Assembly: GCF_004331455.1 (NCBI RefSeq)
Contig: NZ_SJJR01000007.1
Location: 124,001 to 188,000, forward strand
DNA from: Micromonospora zingiberis
Lineage (GTDB): Bacteria > Actinomycetota > Actinomycetes > Mycobacteriales > Micromonosporaceae
Direction of reading: 5' to 3'
DNA length: 64,000 nt
Under the pieces are notes generated by a model. The model was not told where the DNA came from and did not search any database. It saw only the letters and a list, made by a program, of their open reading frames with translations. Positions 18,158-26,640 of the stretch are shown here, piece after piece (the stretch's first letter is position 1; every line of letters begins with the position of its first letter). The position numbers and the translations under genes were made by a program.

Positions 18158-19492
18158 TCAGTCGGTCGCCGCGCCGAGTCGGCGCAGGGTCGACCAGTCG
18201 GTGATCTTGCTGCGTTCGCGGCTGGTGGTGTGGCCGAGTTCGATCTCACCCGCGTCGATGCGCAGCCAGCCGTGGAAGTCCACGACGTGGCGCCCGCGCG
18301 AGGCGAGGATCCGGTCGATGGGGTGGGTGTTCGTCGGTGCCGTGGGCGGCCGGGTCGTCAGGTCGTCGAGCAGGTGCTGGACGGTCTCCACCGCGCAGGC
18401 CCGGTTGGTGCCGACCACTCCGGACGGGCCACGCTTGACCCAGCCGGTCACGTATCGGCCTGGCCACGGTCGTCCGGTGTCGTCCAGGATCCGGCCACCG
18501 TCGTTGGGAATCACGCCGCGGGTGGCGTCGAACGGCAGTCCGGGTAGTGCGGTGCTGCGATAGCCGACCGCCCGTACCACCATGCCGACCGGCAGTGTTT
18601 CCCGCGTACCGGTGCCGCGCACGCCGCCGGTGGCGGTGGGTTCGGTGCCCTCCAGTCGCAGTCCGGTGACCGTCGTGGTGCCGATGATCGCTGTCGGTCG
18701 TTGCCAGAAATGCAGGTGTATGCGCCGTGGTCGGTCGTGTCCCGGTCGGGCCGCCAACTGTCGCAGGACCGCGAGGTTGCTCCGCACGGTCGGCGGTAGC
18801 TCCGCGTCGCTCTCGGGCAACTCGTTGCCGTCGATGACCACTCCGGCTGCGTGCAGGTCACCCAGTTCGCGTAGTTCCTTTGTGGTGAACCGGGCGTGCT
18901 CCGGGCCGCGGCGGCAGATGATGTGCACGTCGCGTACCGCGCTGCCGGCGAGACATTCCAGCACGGCGGTGGGCATGTCCGTCGCGGCGAGTTCCGCGGG
19001 CGTCTTGACGAGCAGCCGGGCGACGTCGAGGGCGACGTTTCCCGCGCCGATGACAGCCACCGACGATACGTCGAGGCTGATCGTGGCGGCGCTGTCCGGG
19101 TGTCCGCTGTACCAGGAGACCAGTTCGGTCGCCGACCAACTCCCGGGCAGTGTCTCGCCGGGGATGTCGAGTGGCTGGGCGTGCGCGGCGCCGGTCGCGT
19201 AGACCACGGCGTCGTAGAGGTTGTCGAGTTCTTCGGCGGTCACTGTCGTGCCCAGCTCCACGTCGCCGAGGAAGCGCACCCGGTCGTGCTGGAGTACCCG
19301 CTGCAACGTGCCGGTGATCGACTTGATGCGTGGGTGGTCGGGTGCGACGCCGTAGCGGACCAGCCCGTACGGCGTGGGGAGGCGGTCGATCACGTCGACG
19401 TGTACGCGCAGGGCCTCGGCGCGTACCAGGGCGTCGGCGGCGTAGATGCCGGCGGGGCCGGATCCCACCACCGCGATCCGGGCGGTTCTCAC
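18158..19492 (-). CDS. fprA: FprA-like ferredoxin-NADP reductase
   Basis: Flavoprotein of 444 residues that passes electrons from NADPH to ferredoxin. It has the FAD-binding VVGSGPAGIYAADAL at the N-terminus, the diagnostic PTPYGLVRYGVAPDHP stretch, the NADPH-binding GAGNVALDVARLL, and a C-terminal GWVKRGPSGVVGTN, all typical of the adrenodoxin-reductase-like FprA group. The GTG at 19492 is chosen because it gives the standard start VRTARIAVVG and overlaps the upstream gene by four bases. Together with the 7Fe ferredoxin at 17793 it forms a complete redox chain for class I P450s. Confidence 0.9.
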   Translation of the reverse strand: MRTARIAVVGSGPAGIYAADALVRAEALRVHVDVIDRLPTPYGLVRYGVAPDHPRIKSITGTLQRVLQHDRVRFLGDVELGTTVTAEELDNLYDAVVYATGAAHAQPLDIPGETLPGSWSATELVSWYSGHPDSAATISLDVSSVAVIGAGNVALDVARLLVKTPAELAATDMPTAVLECLAGSAVRDVHIICRRGPEHARFTTKELRELGDLHAAGVVIDGNELPESDAELPPTVRSNLAVLRQLAARPGHDRPRRIHLHFWQRPTAIIGTTTVTGLRLEGTEPTATGGVRGTGTRETLPVGMVVRAVGYRSTALPGLPFDATRGVIPNDGGRILDDTGRPWPGRYVTGWVKRGPSGVVGTNRACAVETVQHLLDDLTTRPPTAPTNTHPIDRILASRGRHVVDFHGWLRIDAGEIELGHTTSRERSKITDWSTLRRLGAATD

Positions 19493-20394
19493 GCGCCCGT
19501 TCCCTGCTGGTGTGCGTGCGTCCCGGTGGTGGGTAGGCGCCGTAGGAGTGCCTGGGTGGTCGACGCGGCGCGGCGTGCCGCGTCGATGCTGGGCAGTCGG
19601 GCCAGGTCGTCGGAGTAGACCTCGACGGAGATGGGCGCGTCGAGGCCCGGCCGGTCCAGGAGGTGGAGGAACCGTTCGAGGTCGAAGTCTCCCTCTCCCG
19701 GGCACCTGCGGTGGTGGACCGCGTCGAACATCCGGTTCGGGGTGGTGGGTGTGGCCGGGCCGTCGTTGACCTGGATCATGAAGATGTCGCCGGGGTCCAC
19801 TGCGGCGAGGGCGTCGAAGTCGGCGTTGCCTCGGAAGAAGTGCCAGGCGTCCACACAGAGGCCACCGTTGGCCCGGCCGGCGGCGGTGAGGATGTCCAGG
19901 GCGGTGCGGAGGTCGGGGATGTTGGTGTAGGGCACGAACTCCAGCGCGACCCGTAGCCCGTGCGCGGCGGCCCGATCGCACAGGGCCGTGAACGCGGCGG
20001 CAACCTGTGGTCCTACCGGTTCGTCGCCGAACGTGCCGACCGCCTGGACCCGTCGTGCCCCGAAGGCGTCCGCCATCCGGAAGGCGGCGGCCTCGATCTC
20101 CGGGTCGGCGTAGACGAGGCCGGGACGCTCGGGCAGGTTCGCCGGTCCGGGTGGCGCGCAGAAGCCGAAGATGACCTCCACCTCGTCGATCGTGACGCCG
20201 TGCTCTGTCAACACCGCGCTCATCCGCTCGTCGGTCCAGCCGGCCTTGAGCAGTGCCAGATAGTCGGGGACGGCCATGCCGATCGAGGGGAAACCGGCGT
20301 CGGCGGCGGCCCACACCCGGTCGGGGAACGACGCTGCCCGTACGGTGCCCCAGGCCAGGACGAGACGGGCTGCGGCAACGGATGAGCTGGTCAT
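19489..20394 (-). CDS. Xylose isomerase-like TIM-barrel protein
   Basis: Sugar phosphate isomerase/epimerase-fold protein of 301 residues. The barrel is indicated by the alternating pattern with VALEFVPYTNIPD (metal-ligand Glu), LCVDAWHFFRGN (Asp, His), FMIQVNDGP and ISVEVYSDD (Glu). Members of this fold act as isomerases, epimerases or dehydratases with a divalent metal. It overlaps its neighbours by four bases on both sides in the operon, so it is part of the same pathway, where it may isomerise or dehydrate a ring or acid intermediate; this is inference. Confidence 0.8.
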   Translation of the reverse strand: MTSSSVAAARLVLAWGTVRAASFPDRVWAAADAGFPSIGMAVPDYLALLKAGWTDERMSAVLTEHGVTIDEVEVIFGFCAPPGPANLPERPGLVYADPEIEAAAFRMADAFGARRVQAVGTFGDEPVGPQVAAAFTALCDRAAAHGLRVALEFVPYTNIPDLRTALDILTAAGRANGGLCVDAWHFFRGNADFDALAAVDPGDIFMIQVNDGPATPTTPNRMFDAVHHRRCPGEGDFDLERFLHLLDRPGLDAPISVEVYSDDLARLPSIDAARRAASTTQALLRRLPTTGTHAHQQGTGA

Positions 20395-21494
20395 GTGGAC
20401 CTCCGGAGGTCAGGTAGCACTCGTCGGTCGATCAGGGTCCGCAGGGACCATCGAAAGGTGTCCTCGGTGTCCCGTACCTCGGTGAAGCCGGCCTGTTTGA
20501 CCTTGACGGTGCTGACCAGCGCGGGTGGTGGAGGTTCGGTCAGTCCGGTGCCGAAGGTGTAGTCGGCGTACAGATGGGACTGGCCGAGGACGTCGTCGAG
20601 GGTCATCGGGCGCAGGCCGTACCGGTGGACGATCCGGGTCCACTGATCGCCTTTGGTCGCGAGTAGCGGCCCGAGTGGCTGCGGGTGTGGCTCGTCGACC
20701 TGCACGCCCATGACCTCGCCGAACAGTGGCCAGAGCTCCTGCCAGGAGAAGACTTCGCCGTTGGTCAGGTTGAAGTGTCCGCCCCAGGCGGCCGGGGTGT
20801 CCGTCGCCCAACGGATGGCGTCGGCGACCAGGCGTACGTCGGCGGCCTGCTTGACCGGGAACGTCGCGCCGCCGGGAAAGCCGAAGGGCAGGCCCTCCTC
20901 GTGGCAGATGGCGGCGAGTACGCCGATCACCGGGGGAGTGCAGTACGCCACCCCGTACGCGGGGCCTACCACCTGCACGGGCCGGAAGATCGTCCAGGCG
21001 AGGCCGTGCCGTTCTGCGGTCTCCCGCAGCAGGTCCTCCTGGAGCCAGTAGAAGTTCGGGTGCTCGTCGCGGGGGTGGCGTTCCCGGGCGGGGAGCGGGA
21101 TCGGGTGCAGGTGTACCCCGTACGCTTTCGTGCCCTGCATGAGGGTGACGTGCTGCAGGCGGGTGTGGGTGACGAGCGGGCGGAGGACGTTGTCGAGCAT
21201 CGTCCGGTTGGTGGCCATCTGGTGCGGGTCCGACCAGCCGGCGACGAGCGAGGACTTTTCGAATGCGGCTGCGTAGACGAGGTGGCTGACCTCGGGTAAC
21301 GCCTGCAGGGCTGCGGTGGTGGCCGGCGCGTCGGTGAGGTCGACGGGTAGGTGCCGGAACGGGCGCTCCGAGATGACTTCCGGCGGGCGTCGGGAGACCG
21401 CCACCACGTCCCAGTCGTGGTCGAGGAACGTGTCGACCGAGGCGCGGCCGACGAGTCCGCTCGCACCGACCACGAGGACCGTTCGTTTCGTCAT
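20391..21494 (-). CDS. PRISE-like NADPH-dependent enone reductase
   Basis: Atypical SDR of 367 residues. The cofactor loop is VLVVGASGLVGRAS. Lys123 in LMQGTKAYG and Tyr149 in NFYWLQEDLL match the catalytic Lys/Tyr pattern of the progesterone 5-beta-reductase/iridoid synthase (PRISE) family, which reduces activated C=C bonds in enones. The ATG at 21494 starts MTKRTVLVVGASG. It sits in the island operon between the TIM-barrel protein and the hydratase, with 4-base overlap and 4-base gap. Reduction of a cyclic enone is a reasonable guess; the true substrate is unknown. Confidence 0.8.
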   Translation of the reverse strand: MTKRTVLVVGASGLVGRASVDTFLDHDWDVVAVSRRPPEVISERPFRHLPVDLTDAPATTAALQALPEVSHLVYAAAFEKSSLVAGWSDPHQMATNRTMLDNVLRPLVTHTRLQHVTLMQGTKAYGVHLHPIPLPARERHPRDEHPNFYWLQEDLLRETAERHGLAWTIFRPVQVVGPAYGVAYCTPPVIGVLAAICHEEGLPFGFPGGATFPVKQAADVRLVADAIRWATDTPAAWGGHFNLTNGEVFSWQELWPLFGEVMGVQVDEPHPQPLGPLLATKGDQWTRIVHRYGLRPMTLDDVLGQSHLYADYTFGTGLTEPPPPALVSTVKVKQAGFTEVRDTEDTFRWSLRTLIDRRVLPDLRRST

Positions 21495-21498
21495 GGCG

Positions 21499-22356
21499 TT
21501 ACTCCACGTCGGTTTCGATGGTCGGGTCGGGGTCACGCAACTCGGCCTGGGAGACGAGTTCGCCGGTCTGGGCCCGGACCTGCGCGGCGGGTCCGGGGCG
21601 ATGGCCGGAGGTCAGTCGCCGGATCTCCAGCCGCTGTGCGCCGATTGCCGGCGCGAGGAGGCGGTAGTGCAGGGACCGTCCGAGGAGTTCCACGCCGGCG
21701 CGGCGCAGGAAGTCGGCCATCAGCACCACCTGTAGTGGACCGTGGACGACCAGGTCGGCGTAGCCCTCGGTGGCGGCGTACCGCTGGTCGTAGTGGATCC
21801 GGTGGGTGTTGCCGGTCAGCGCGGAGAACCGGAAGAGTACGACCGGGTCCACCGTGAAGTGGGATCGGTCCAGCGGTGGCGGCTCGTCCTCGCTGGGGCC
21901 GGGGCCTGCGCCCGCTGGTCGGCCCTGGCCGGCGGCTTGGGGCCGGTAGACGATGTCCTGCTCTTCGAGGACGGCCAGCTGCCCGGATTGGGTGATCGTG
22001 TGTCGGACGGTGACGAAGGACAGTGGTCCTGAGCGGCCGTGCTTGTCCTGTCTGCTCACCACGGAGGAGATCTTGGTGGCGGGGCGGCCGAACCGGAGGG
22101 GTCGCAGGTGTGTGGTTCGGCCGCCCGCGAACATCCGCCGGACGCCCGGCGCGGGCGGGGCGGGCACGCCGTGGCGGGGATGGCCGTCGGTGCCCAGTTC
22201 GCTCTGCCGCCAGGCGTCGAGGAGATACACCCAGTGCCACATCGGTGGTACGGCGGAATCCGGCTCCGCCGTCAGTGGCACGTCCAGGAGGGCGGCCAGG
22301 GCCTGGGACGGGTACGGATCGACCGTGCCGGTGCGATGCCGGACCTGCTCATCCAC
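21499..22356 (-). CDS. HTD2/FAS1-like hotdog-fold dehydratase
   Basis: Acyl-thioester hydratase/dehydratase of about 285 residues with a double-hotdog build. The C-terminal hotdog has the motif SALTGNTHRIHYDQRYA, close to the hydratase-2 catalytic motif of the HTD2 and mesaconyl-CoA hydratase groups. The GTG at 22356 follows AGGAGAAGCA and gives a start beginning VDEQVRHRTG. The context of acyl-CoA enzymes suggests hydration or dehydration of a CoA thioester. Confidence 0.8.
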   Translation of the reverse strand: MDEQVRHRTGTVDPYPSQALAALLDVPLTAEPDSAVPPMWHWVYLLDAWRQSELGTDGHPRHGVPAPPAPGVRRMFAGGRTTHLRPLRFGRPATKISSVVSRQDKHGRSGPLSFVTVRHTITQSGQLAVLEEQDIVYRPQAAGQGRPAGAGPGPSEDEPPPLDRSHFTVDPVVLFRFSALTGNTHRIHYDQRYAATEGYADLVVHGPLQVVLMADFLRRAGVELLGRSLHYRLLAPAIGAQRLEIRRLTSGHRPGPAAQVRAQTGELVSQAELRDPDPTIETDVE

Positions 22357-22391
22357 TGCTTCTCCTGCGGGGGTGTCAACGACGGTACGGG

Positions 22392-22862
22392 TCAGAACGG
22401 GGGTAGGAGTTGGATGTCGGTGCCGGCGCTGACGAACCAGCGGGTGACCGTTCGCTCCGCGAATTTCCAGACACCGTTGCGGCGTTCGTACCTGTCGTCG
22501 TAGGTGCCGCCGACGAGACTGATCAGGTCGTTGTGGTGTTTGCATATCGCGAAGACATCGCTACGCCCGACCGCCCGGTCCTTTGACTCGAATTGGACGG
22601 TGTGGTTGGTCGTCCAGTGGTATGTCTCTTTCCATGCCTTCGCGATCACCGTCTGGGATTCGCGGATCTGTGCTATGCCGTGGAAGTTGCCGCGGCCGCC
22701 GGGAATGAGGTATGCGGCGTCGTCGTGCCAGAGGCCGACGAATCGTTCCACGTTCTGGCGGTCGACCCCTTCGCAGTATCCGGCCACCAGTTCCCCGATT
22801 GCGGTGCGGCTCTCGATCTCGTCGATCCGGTCCTCCAGGGACCGTTCATCGGAGGTGGTCAT
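22392..22862 (-). CDS. SnoaL/NTF2-fold protein
   Basis: A 156-residue protein of the SnoaL_4/NTF2-like fold: an N-terminal helix pair (IESRTAIGELVAGYCEGVD) followed by the cone-shaped beta sheet (FVGLWHDDAAYLIPG, TYHWTTNHTVQFE, TYDDRYERRNGVWKF). The family contains ketosteroid isomerase-like isomerases, dehydratases and dioxygenase small subunits. It lies 12 bases upstream-side from a second protein of the same fold at 22875, in the same operon; the two may form a heteromer. Confidence 0.8.
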   Translation of the reverse strand: MTTSDERSLEDRIDEIESRTAIGELVAGYCEGVDRQNVERFVGLWHDDAAYLIPGGRGNFHGIAQIRESQTVIAKAWKETYHWTTNHTVQFESKDRAVGRSDVFAICKHHNDLISLVGGTYDDRYERRNGVWKFAERTVTRWFVSAGTDIQLLPPF

Positions 22863-22874
22863 GTTGTCGAACCC

Positions 22875-23444
22875 TCACTTCTGGGTGCGGAACTGGGCCG
22901 GGTAGTTCTCCGGCAGGTCGGTTTCGGCGAGCGGCTCGATCTGGTGGCAGAACACATAGCGGTCCTCACCTTTGGCCTTGCCGTCCTCGTCGAACTCCCA
23001 GAACACCACGGTGCGGGCGGAGAGCAGGTAGTGGCTGCTCAGGTCGGTGGCGTCCGGGTCCACGAATCCCATCTTCACGGCGACGGCAGCGGTGAGGATC
23101 TGGCGGAAGGTGCCGTCCGTGACGATTTCGTTGTCGGCGACGACGACCCGGTTCTTCTTCGACTCGATGACGTAGGACCCGTTGTTCACCATCTCGGTGT
23201 AGTTGGCCTTCACCGCCTCCAGGCCCTTGGGGCCGGTGTCCTCCAGCGTGCCGGCGAAGACGCCGTACTCGTGGTATCGCGGATTGTCCGACAGGGTCGG
23301 CAACACCATGTCAAGATCTGCCAGGACCTCTCCCTTGGAGTGGTGTACGACCGTTTCGAGGTGCTCCTTCTGCTGTGGCGTGGTCGCCTTGTGCATGTGC
23401 GGCTCGAAGCTTGTGTAGGTCAGTTCGGGTCGGAAGTCCTTCAT
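22875..23444 (-). CDS. NTF2-fold protein, first gene of the operon
   Basis: A 189-residue protein with NTF2/SnoaL-like features: N-terminal helices (QQKEHLETVVHHSKGEVLADL), a body of strands (SYVIESKKNRVVVADNEIV) and a C-terminal segment with WEFDEDGKAKGEDRYVFCH. It begins the seven-gene operon 23444 to 17793, whose promoter contains the shared palindrome at 23494-23507. It is probably an isomerase, dehydratase or binding protein; function cannot be fixed. Confidence 0.75.
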   Translation of the reverse strand: MKDFRPELTYTSFEPHMHKATTPQQKEHLETVVHHSKGEVLADLDMVLPTLSDNPRYHEYGVFAGTLEDTGPKGLEAVKANYTEMVNNGSYVIESKKNRVVVADNEIVTDGTFRQILTAAVAVKMGFVDPDATDLSSHYLLSARTVVFWEFDEDGKAKGEDRYVFCHQIEPLAETDLPENYPAQFRTQK

Positions 23445-23493
23445 GGCTGCTCCTCGTTCGCTGGAACTGTGGGGGTGGCGCTGGCAGAATTAT

Positions 23494-23507
23494 CTAACCA
23501 TGTAAAC
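23494..23507. promoter_or_regulatory. Island operator, site 1 (MarR divergent region)
   Basis: CTAACC-AT-GTAAAC; on the minus strand GTTTAC-AT-GGTTAG, a match to the island consensus TTTARC-NN-GGYTAA. On the minus strand it runs into GATAAT, a -10-like hexamer for the operon starting at 23444, so a bound protein would block that promoter. It lies between that operon and the MarR gene. Confidence 0.6.
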
Positions 23508-23658
23508 TACCTTGGCTCGGCGTGGTGGACAACGGTCAGAATCCGCGCCGGTAATGATTGATCCGCATGAGGGCTGGACAACGGGTGCGCCGACCGCGCA
23601 CAGTACGTCCGGCAGGGTTGTCAGGACCCGCCACGTTCGAACGGACTTTGGGGAGATC

Positions 23659-24135
23659 ATGAGCAACCCGACCCCGGTGAGCCGCACGTCCGAGTCCATC
23701 TCGCGGGAAGAACTCACCCGCCTGCGGATGACGCTCGGCCGGCTGGGCCGGGTACTGCGCCAGCAGAACGACGACGGACTGAGCTACGCCCTGATCTCTC
23801 TGCTGTTCAGCATCGGCCGTAACCAGCCGACGACCGCCGGGGAGTTGGCCGCGGGCGAGGGGGTCACGCCGCCGTCGGTCACCCGCTCGCTCAACCGACT
23901 CCTTGAGCTGGGCCTGGTGAAGCGGGAACGCGACCCGGTCGACGGACGGGCCTCCAGGATCTCGCTGACCGCCGCCGGCGTGGCGGAGCGCTCGCGGCTG
24001 CTGCGCAGCCGCGAGGTGTGGCTCTCCGAACACCTGGACCGGCTCACCAGGGAGGAACTCGACCTGCTGCTCGTCGCCCTGCCGGTACTGGAGCGGCTCT
24101 GCGACCCCGAGTTGGACATCACCCCGGGCGACTAG
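23659..24135 (+). CDS. MarR-family regulator, likely controller of the catabolic island
   Basis: Winged-helix regulator of 158 residues. The HTH is PTTAGELAAGEGVTPPSVTRS and the wing KRERDPVDGRASRISLT, with the conserved Asp and Arg of MarR proteins. The ATG at 23659 lies just after GGGGAG and starts MSNPTPVSRTSES; upstream in-frame codons would add 49 residues not typical of the family. It is divergent from the 23444-17793 operon and convergent, one base apart, with the crotonase operon. Site 1 lies in its own upstream region. It is the only regulator in the island, hence the best candidate for binding all eight sites; MarR proteins usually release DNA on binding an aromatic or acyl-CoA ligand. 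Confidence 0.85.
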   Translation: MSNPTPVSRTSESISREELTRLRMTLGRLGRVLRQQNDDGLSYALISLLFSIGRNQPTTAGELAAGEGVTPPSVTRSLNRLLELGLVKRERDPVDGRASRISLTAAGVAERSRLLRSREVWLSEHLDRLTREELDLLLVALPVLERLCDPELDITPGD

Positions 24136-24136
24136 C

Positions 24137-25000
24137 TCAGACATCGCGCAGCCCTCGCCGGGAGGTCGACAGCGCCTCGTCGACCCCGTTGTCGCGCAGG
24201 TCCCGCAGGAAGTTGTACTCACCCGGCTGGAAGTGGATGTTGCTCAGCGACGCGCCGACGACGGTGGTGGCGGCGAACGAGTGGCCGATCCCCATCTTGT
24301 CCAGCGAGGCGAAAACCGCGTACTTCTCGGTGACGATGCCGTCCCGCATGATCGACGCGCTCATGTTCGCCAACTCCTCTACCTTGGCGGCGACGTCGTC
24401 GGCGACGTAGTCGACGAGACCGTAGGCCAACGCCGTGCGCGCGGACCACGCCACATCGCAGAACATGAGCTCCTTGGCCCGCTTGAGTCCGACCGTGGCG
24501 AACAGCAGGGCCATGTCGCCGTCGACTCCGACGTTGCGCCAGCGCGGGCAGGCGAACCGGGCGTCGGCCCCGGCGACCACGAGGTCGCAGCAGAGTGCGA
24601 AGTAGAGGCCCGTCTCGAAGCACTTGCCGCGGGCTTCGAGCACTGTGACCTTCCGGCACCGCAGCAGTCTGGTGTAGAGACCTCGCGGTCCCCACCAGTT
24701 CTCGTCGGCGGCGATGAGGCGGGCCCGCTGGCTCGGGTGTTTGCGGACCGACCCGCCCGGTGCGTCGAGGTACTGCCGCCAGGCGTCCTGTGGTTCCCAG
24801 CCGGCGCAGAGATGCTCGCCCTCGCCGGAGAGGACCACCACCTTGATGTCGTCGTCCTGCTCGACGACGTCGAGGAAGTCGCAGATCTGCGTCGCCATCG
24901 CGGTGGTCACCCGGTTCTCGGCCGCCGGGCGCCGCAGGGTGATCCGGGCGGTGTACCGCTCGCGGTCGATGCTGAACTCGACGTGCTCGTGGCTGCTCAT
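24137..25000 (-). CDS. Crotonase-fold protein C, both catalytic Glu absent
   Basis: Enoyl-CoA hydratase/isomerase superfamily protein of 287 residues. The CoA-binding core is recognisable (ARITLRRPAAENRV, GKCFETGLYFALCCDLVVAG). Aligned to classical hydratases, the first catalytic Glu position reads Tyr (TGLYFAL) and the second (FGQPE) reads FACPR. It is therefore unlikely to be a simple enoyl-CoA hydratase. The start ATG at 25000 overlaps the stop of the upstream paralogue by four bases. It is the last gene of the five-gene operon starting at 30061. Confidence 0.8.
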   Translation of the reverse strand: MSSHEHVEFSIDRERYTARITLRRPAAENRVTTAMATQICDFLDVVEQDDDIKVVVLSGEGEHLCAGWEPQDAWRQYLDAPGGSVRKHPSQRARLIAADENWWGPRGLYTRLLRCRKVTVLEARGKCFETGLYFALCCDLVVAGADARFACPRWRNVGVDGDMALLFATVGLKRAKELMFCDVAWSARTALAYGLVDYVADDVAAKVEELANMSASIMRDGIVTEKYAVFASLDKMGIGHSFAATTVVGASLSNIHFQPGEYNFLRDLRDNGVDEALSTSRRGLRDV

Positions 25001-25719
25001 CCCTGCACCGTCCCCGCGTTCAACCCTGCCCACCGGTGGATTGCGTAGTGGTCCGCGAGATCGAACTCGCGGCCCACGCCGTGCCCGTCGAGGACCGCCT
25101 GCAACAGCATCTTCGACATGGTGATGCCGTCCAGCGGCATGCCGGTCACCGAACGCGCCAGTTCCCGGGTCGTCGCCGCGAGCTCGTCTGCCGGTACGAC
25201 CTGGTTGACCAGACCCACCGACACCGCCTCCGCGGCCGGCATGGTCGACCCGCGCAGCAGCCACGACTTGGCCCGGTTGAGTCGCATGGTCAGCGCCGCC
25301 AGGACGAAGTTCGCCTCCGGCAGATCGGTGAACGGAGACGCGAAGGTGGCGTTCTCCGCGGCGACCGTCAGATCCGAGCAGAGCACCAGCATGCTTCCGG
25401 CGGCCGAGCAGTGCCCGGCCACCTCGGTCACCACGACCTTTTTGGAGAAGCAGACCGCCTGGTACACGGCCGAGGAGGCGGCGAAGTCACGATGCCAGGT
25501 GGTCAACACCTCGGTCGTGTCCACCGGCGGCGGGGTGCCGGCGCCGGCGAAGTCCCCGTGCGTCGTCCGCAGCACGATCACCTTCACGTGGTCGTCGTCG
25601 GAGAGGTCGACCACGGCCTGGCGCAGGGCCCGCGCGAACGGCGCCTCGTGGCGGCTCAGCGGACCGTAGTCGGCGGCCTCGATGACGCCGCACCAGTTGT
25701 CGACACTGGTCGTGATCAT
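24997..25719 (-). CDS. Crotonase-fold protein B, both catalytic Glu absent
   Basis: Crotonase-superfamily protein of 240 residues, short for the family. The core GHCSAAGSMLVLCSDLTVAA aligns with the classical GYALGGGCELAMMCD block but has Met where the first catalytic Glu should be, and FASPF in place of FGQPE. A Glu four residues later (DLPEANF) could take a role. The ATG at 25719 begins MITTSVDNWCG. It is one of three adjacent paralogues and may need the others to form an active mixed oligomer. Confidence 0.78.
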   Translation of the reverse strand: MITTSVDNWCGVIEAADYGPLSRHEAPFARALRQAVVDLSDDDHVKVIVLRTTHGDFAGAGTPPPVDTTEVLTTWHRDFAASSAVYQAVCFSKKVVVTEVAGHCSAAGSMLVLCSDLTVAAENATFASPFTDLPEANFVLAALTMRLNRAKSWLLRGSTMPAAEAVSVGLVNQVVPADELAATTRELARSVTGMPLDGITMSKMLLQAVLDGHGVGREFDLADHYAIHRWAGLNAGTVQG

Positions 25720-25721
25720 GA

Positions 25722-26636
25722 TCAGCTCGTCCCTTCCGTACCGGCCCGTGGATCGACCGCGCCTGTGCGCTTCTTGTCGGCGTCCAGGGCGCCCCCGACG
25801 CCCACCTGTCGGGCGGTGCGCCAGAAATCCATCTCGTCCGGCGCGGATTGGAGGAAGTGGGACACCAGCAGTCCGGTGATCGCGGGCACGCTGGTGTCCA
25901 TCACGGCCTCGGCGGCCCGTAGCCGTGCCTTGAGGTAGAGCAGTTGACCGGTGGGGGTGGCGGCGATCTCGGTGGCGAGGGCGAGGGTCGCCTCGGCGAG
26001 TTCGTCGCGGTGCGCCAGCCGGGTCACCAGGCCCAGTTCCCTGGCCTCGGGGCCGGACATCGTCATGGCGGTGAAGCCGGTACGGCGGGCGGCCTTGGTG
26101 CCGAGGATGCGGTTGATGTGCACGCTGGCCACCGCGCCCGCCGGCCCGAGGAACCGGGCTTCCAGAGCGCCGATGCGCGCGTCGTCGCTGGCGACCACCA
26201 GGTCGCACTTGCAAGCGATCATGAAGTACGCGGCCGCCGCGCAGTACCCGTGCAGTTGGGCGATCGTCACCTTCGGCGACCGCGAGATGGCCTGGCTGAA
26301 ACCCAACCGTCCCCAGGCCATGTCGGCCCCGTACCGGTAGCCGACGGTCAGGGTGCGCCGTCGCTCGTGCGGCCGCCGCTGCCCCCACTCCTCATTGATC
26401 TCGTTGCCGCTGCAGAAGGACTTGCCGACACCACGGAAGACGATGACCTTCACGTCGGGGTCGATGTTCGCCTCGTCGACCAGGTCGATGATGCGGTCGC
26501 GCATCGGCACGCTCATCGCGTTGTGCTTCTCCGGCCGGTTCAGCGTGATGTAGGCGATTCCTGGGTCGCGTTGCACCTCGTACCGCACCTGGGTCGAGGC
26601 GGCTGCGATGCTCTCCGGGGTTCCGTACCGCGCCAT
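25722..26636 (-). CDS. Crotonase-fold protein A, one catalytic Glu retained
   Basis: Crotonase-superfamily protein of 304 residues. The N-terminal strand IAYITLNRPEKHNAMS and the oxyanion region GKSFCSGNE are well preserved. The helix block GYCAAAAYFMIACKCD lacks the first catalytic Glu, but IGALEARFLGP keeps a Glu at the second position. It begins a run of three paralogues in the operon, five bases after the CoA-transferase. Likely chemistry is on an acyl-CoA, possibly isomerisation or ring opening rather than plain hydration. Confidence 0.82.
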   Translation of the reverse strand: MARYGTPESIAAASTQVRYEVQRDPGIAYITLNRPEKHNAMSVPMRDRIIDLVDEANIDPDVKVIVFRGVGKSFCSGNEINEEWGQRRPHERRRTLTVGYRYGADMAWGRLGFSQAISRSPKVTIAQLHGYCAAAAYFMIACKCDLVVASDDARIGALEARFLGPAGAVASVHINRILGTKAARRTGFTAMTMSGPEARELGLVTRLAHRDELAEATLALATEIAATPTGQLLYLKARLRAAEAVMDTSVPAITGLLVSHFLQSAPDEMDFWRTARQVGVGGALDADKKRTGAVDPRAGTEGTS

Positions 26637-26640
26637 CGCG

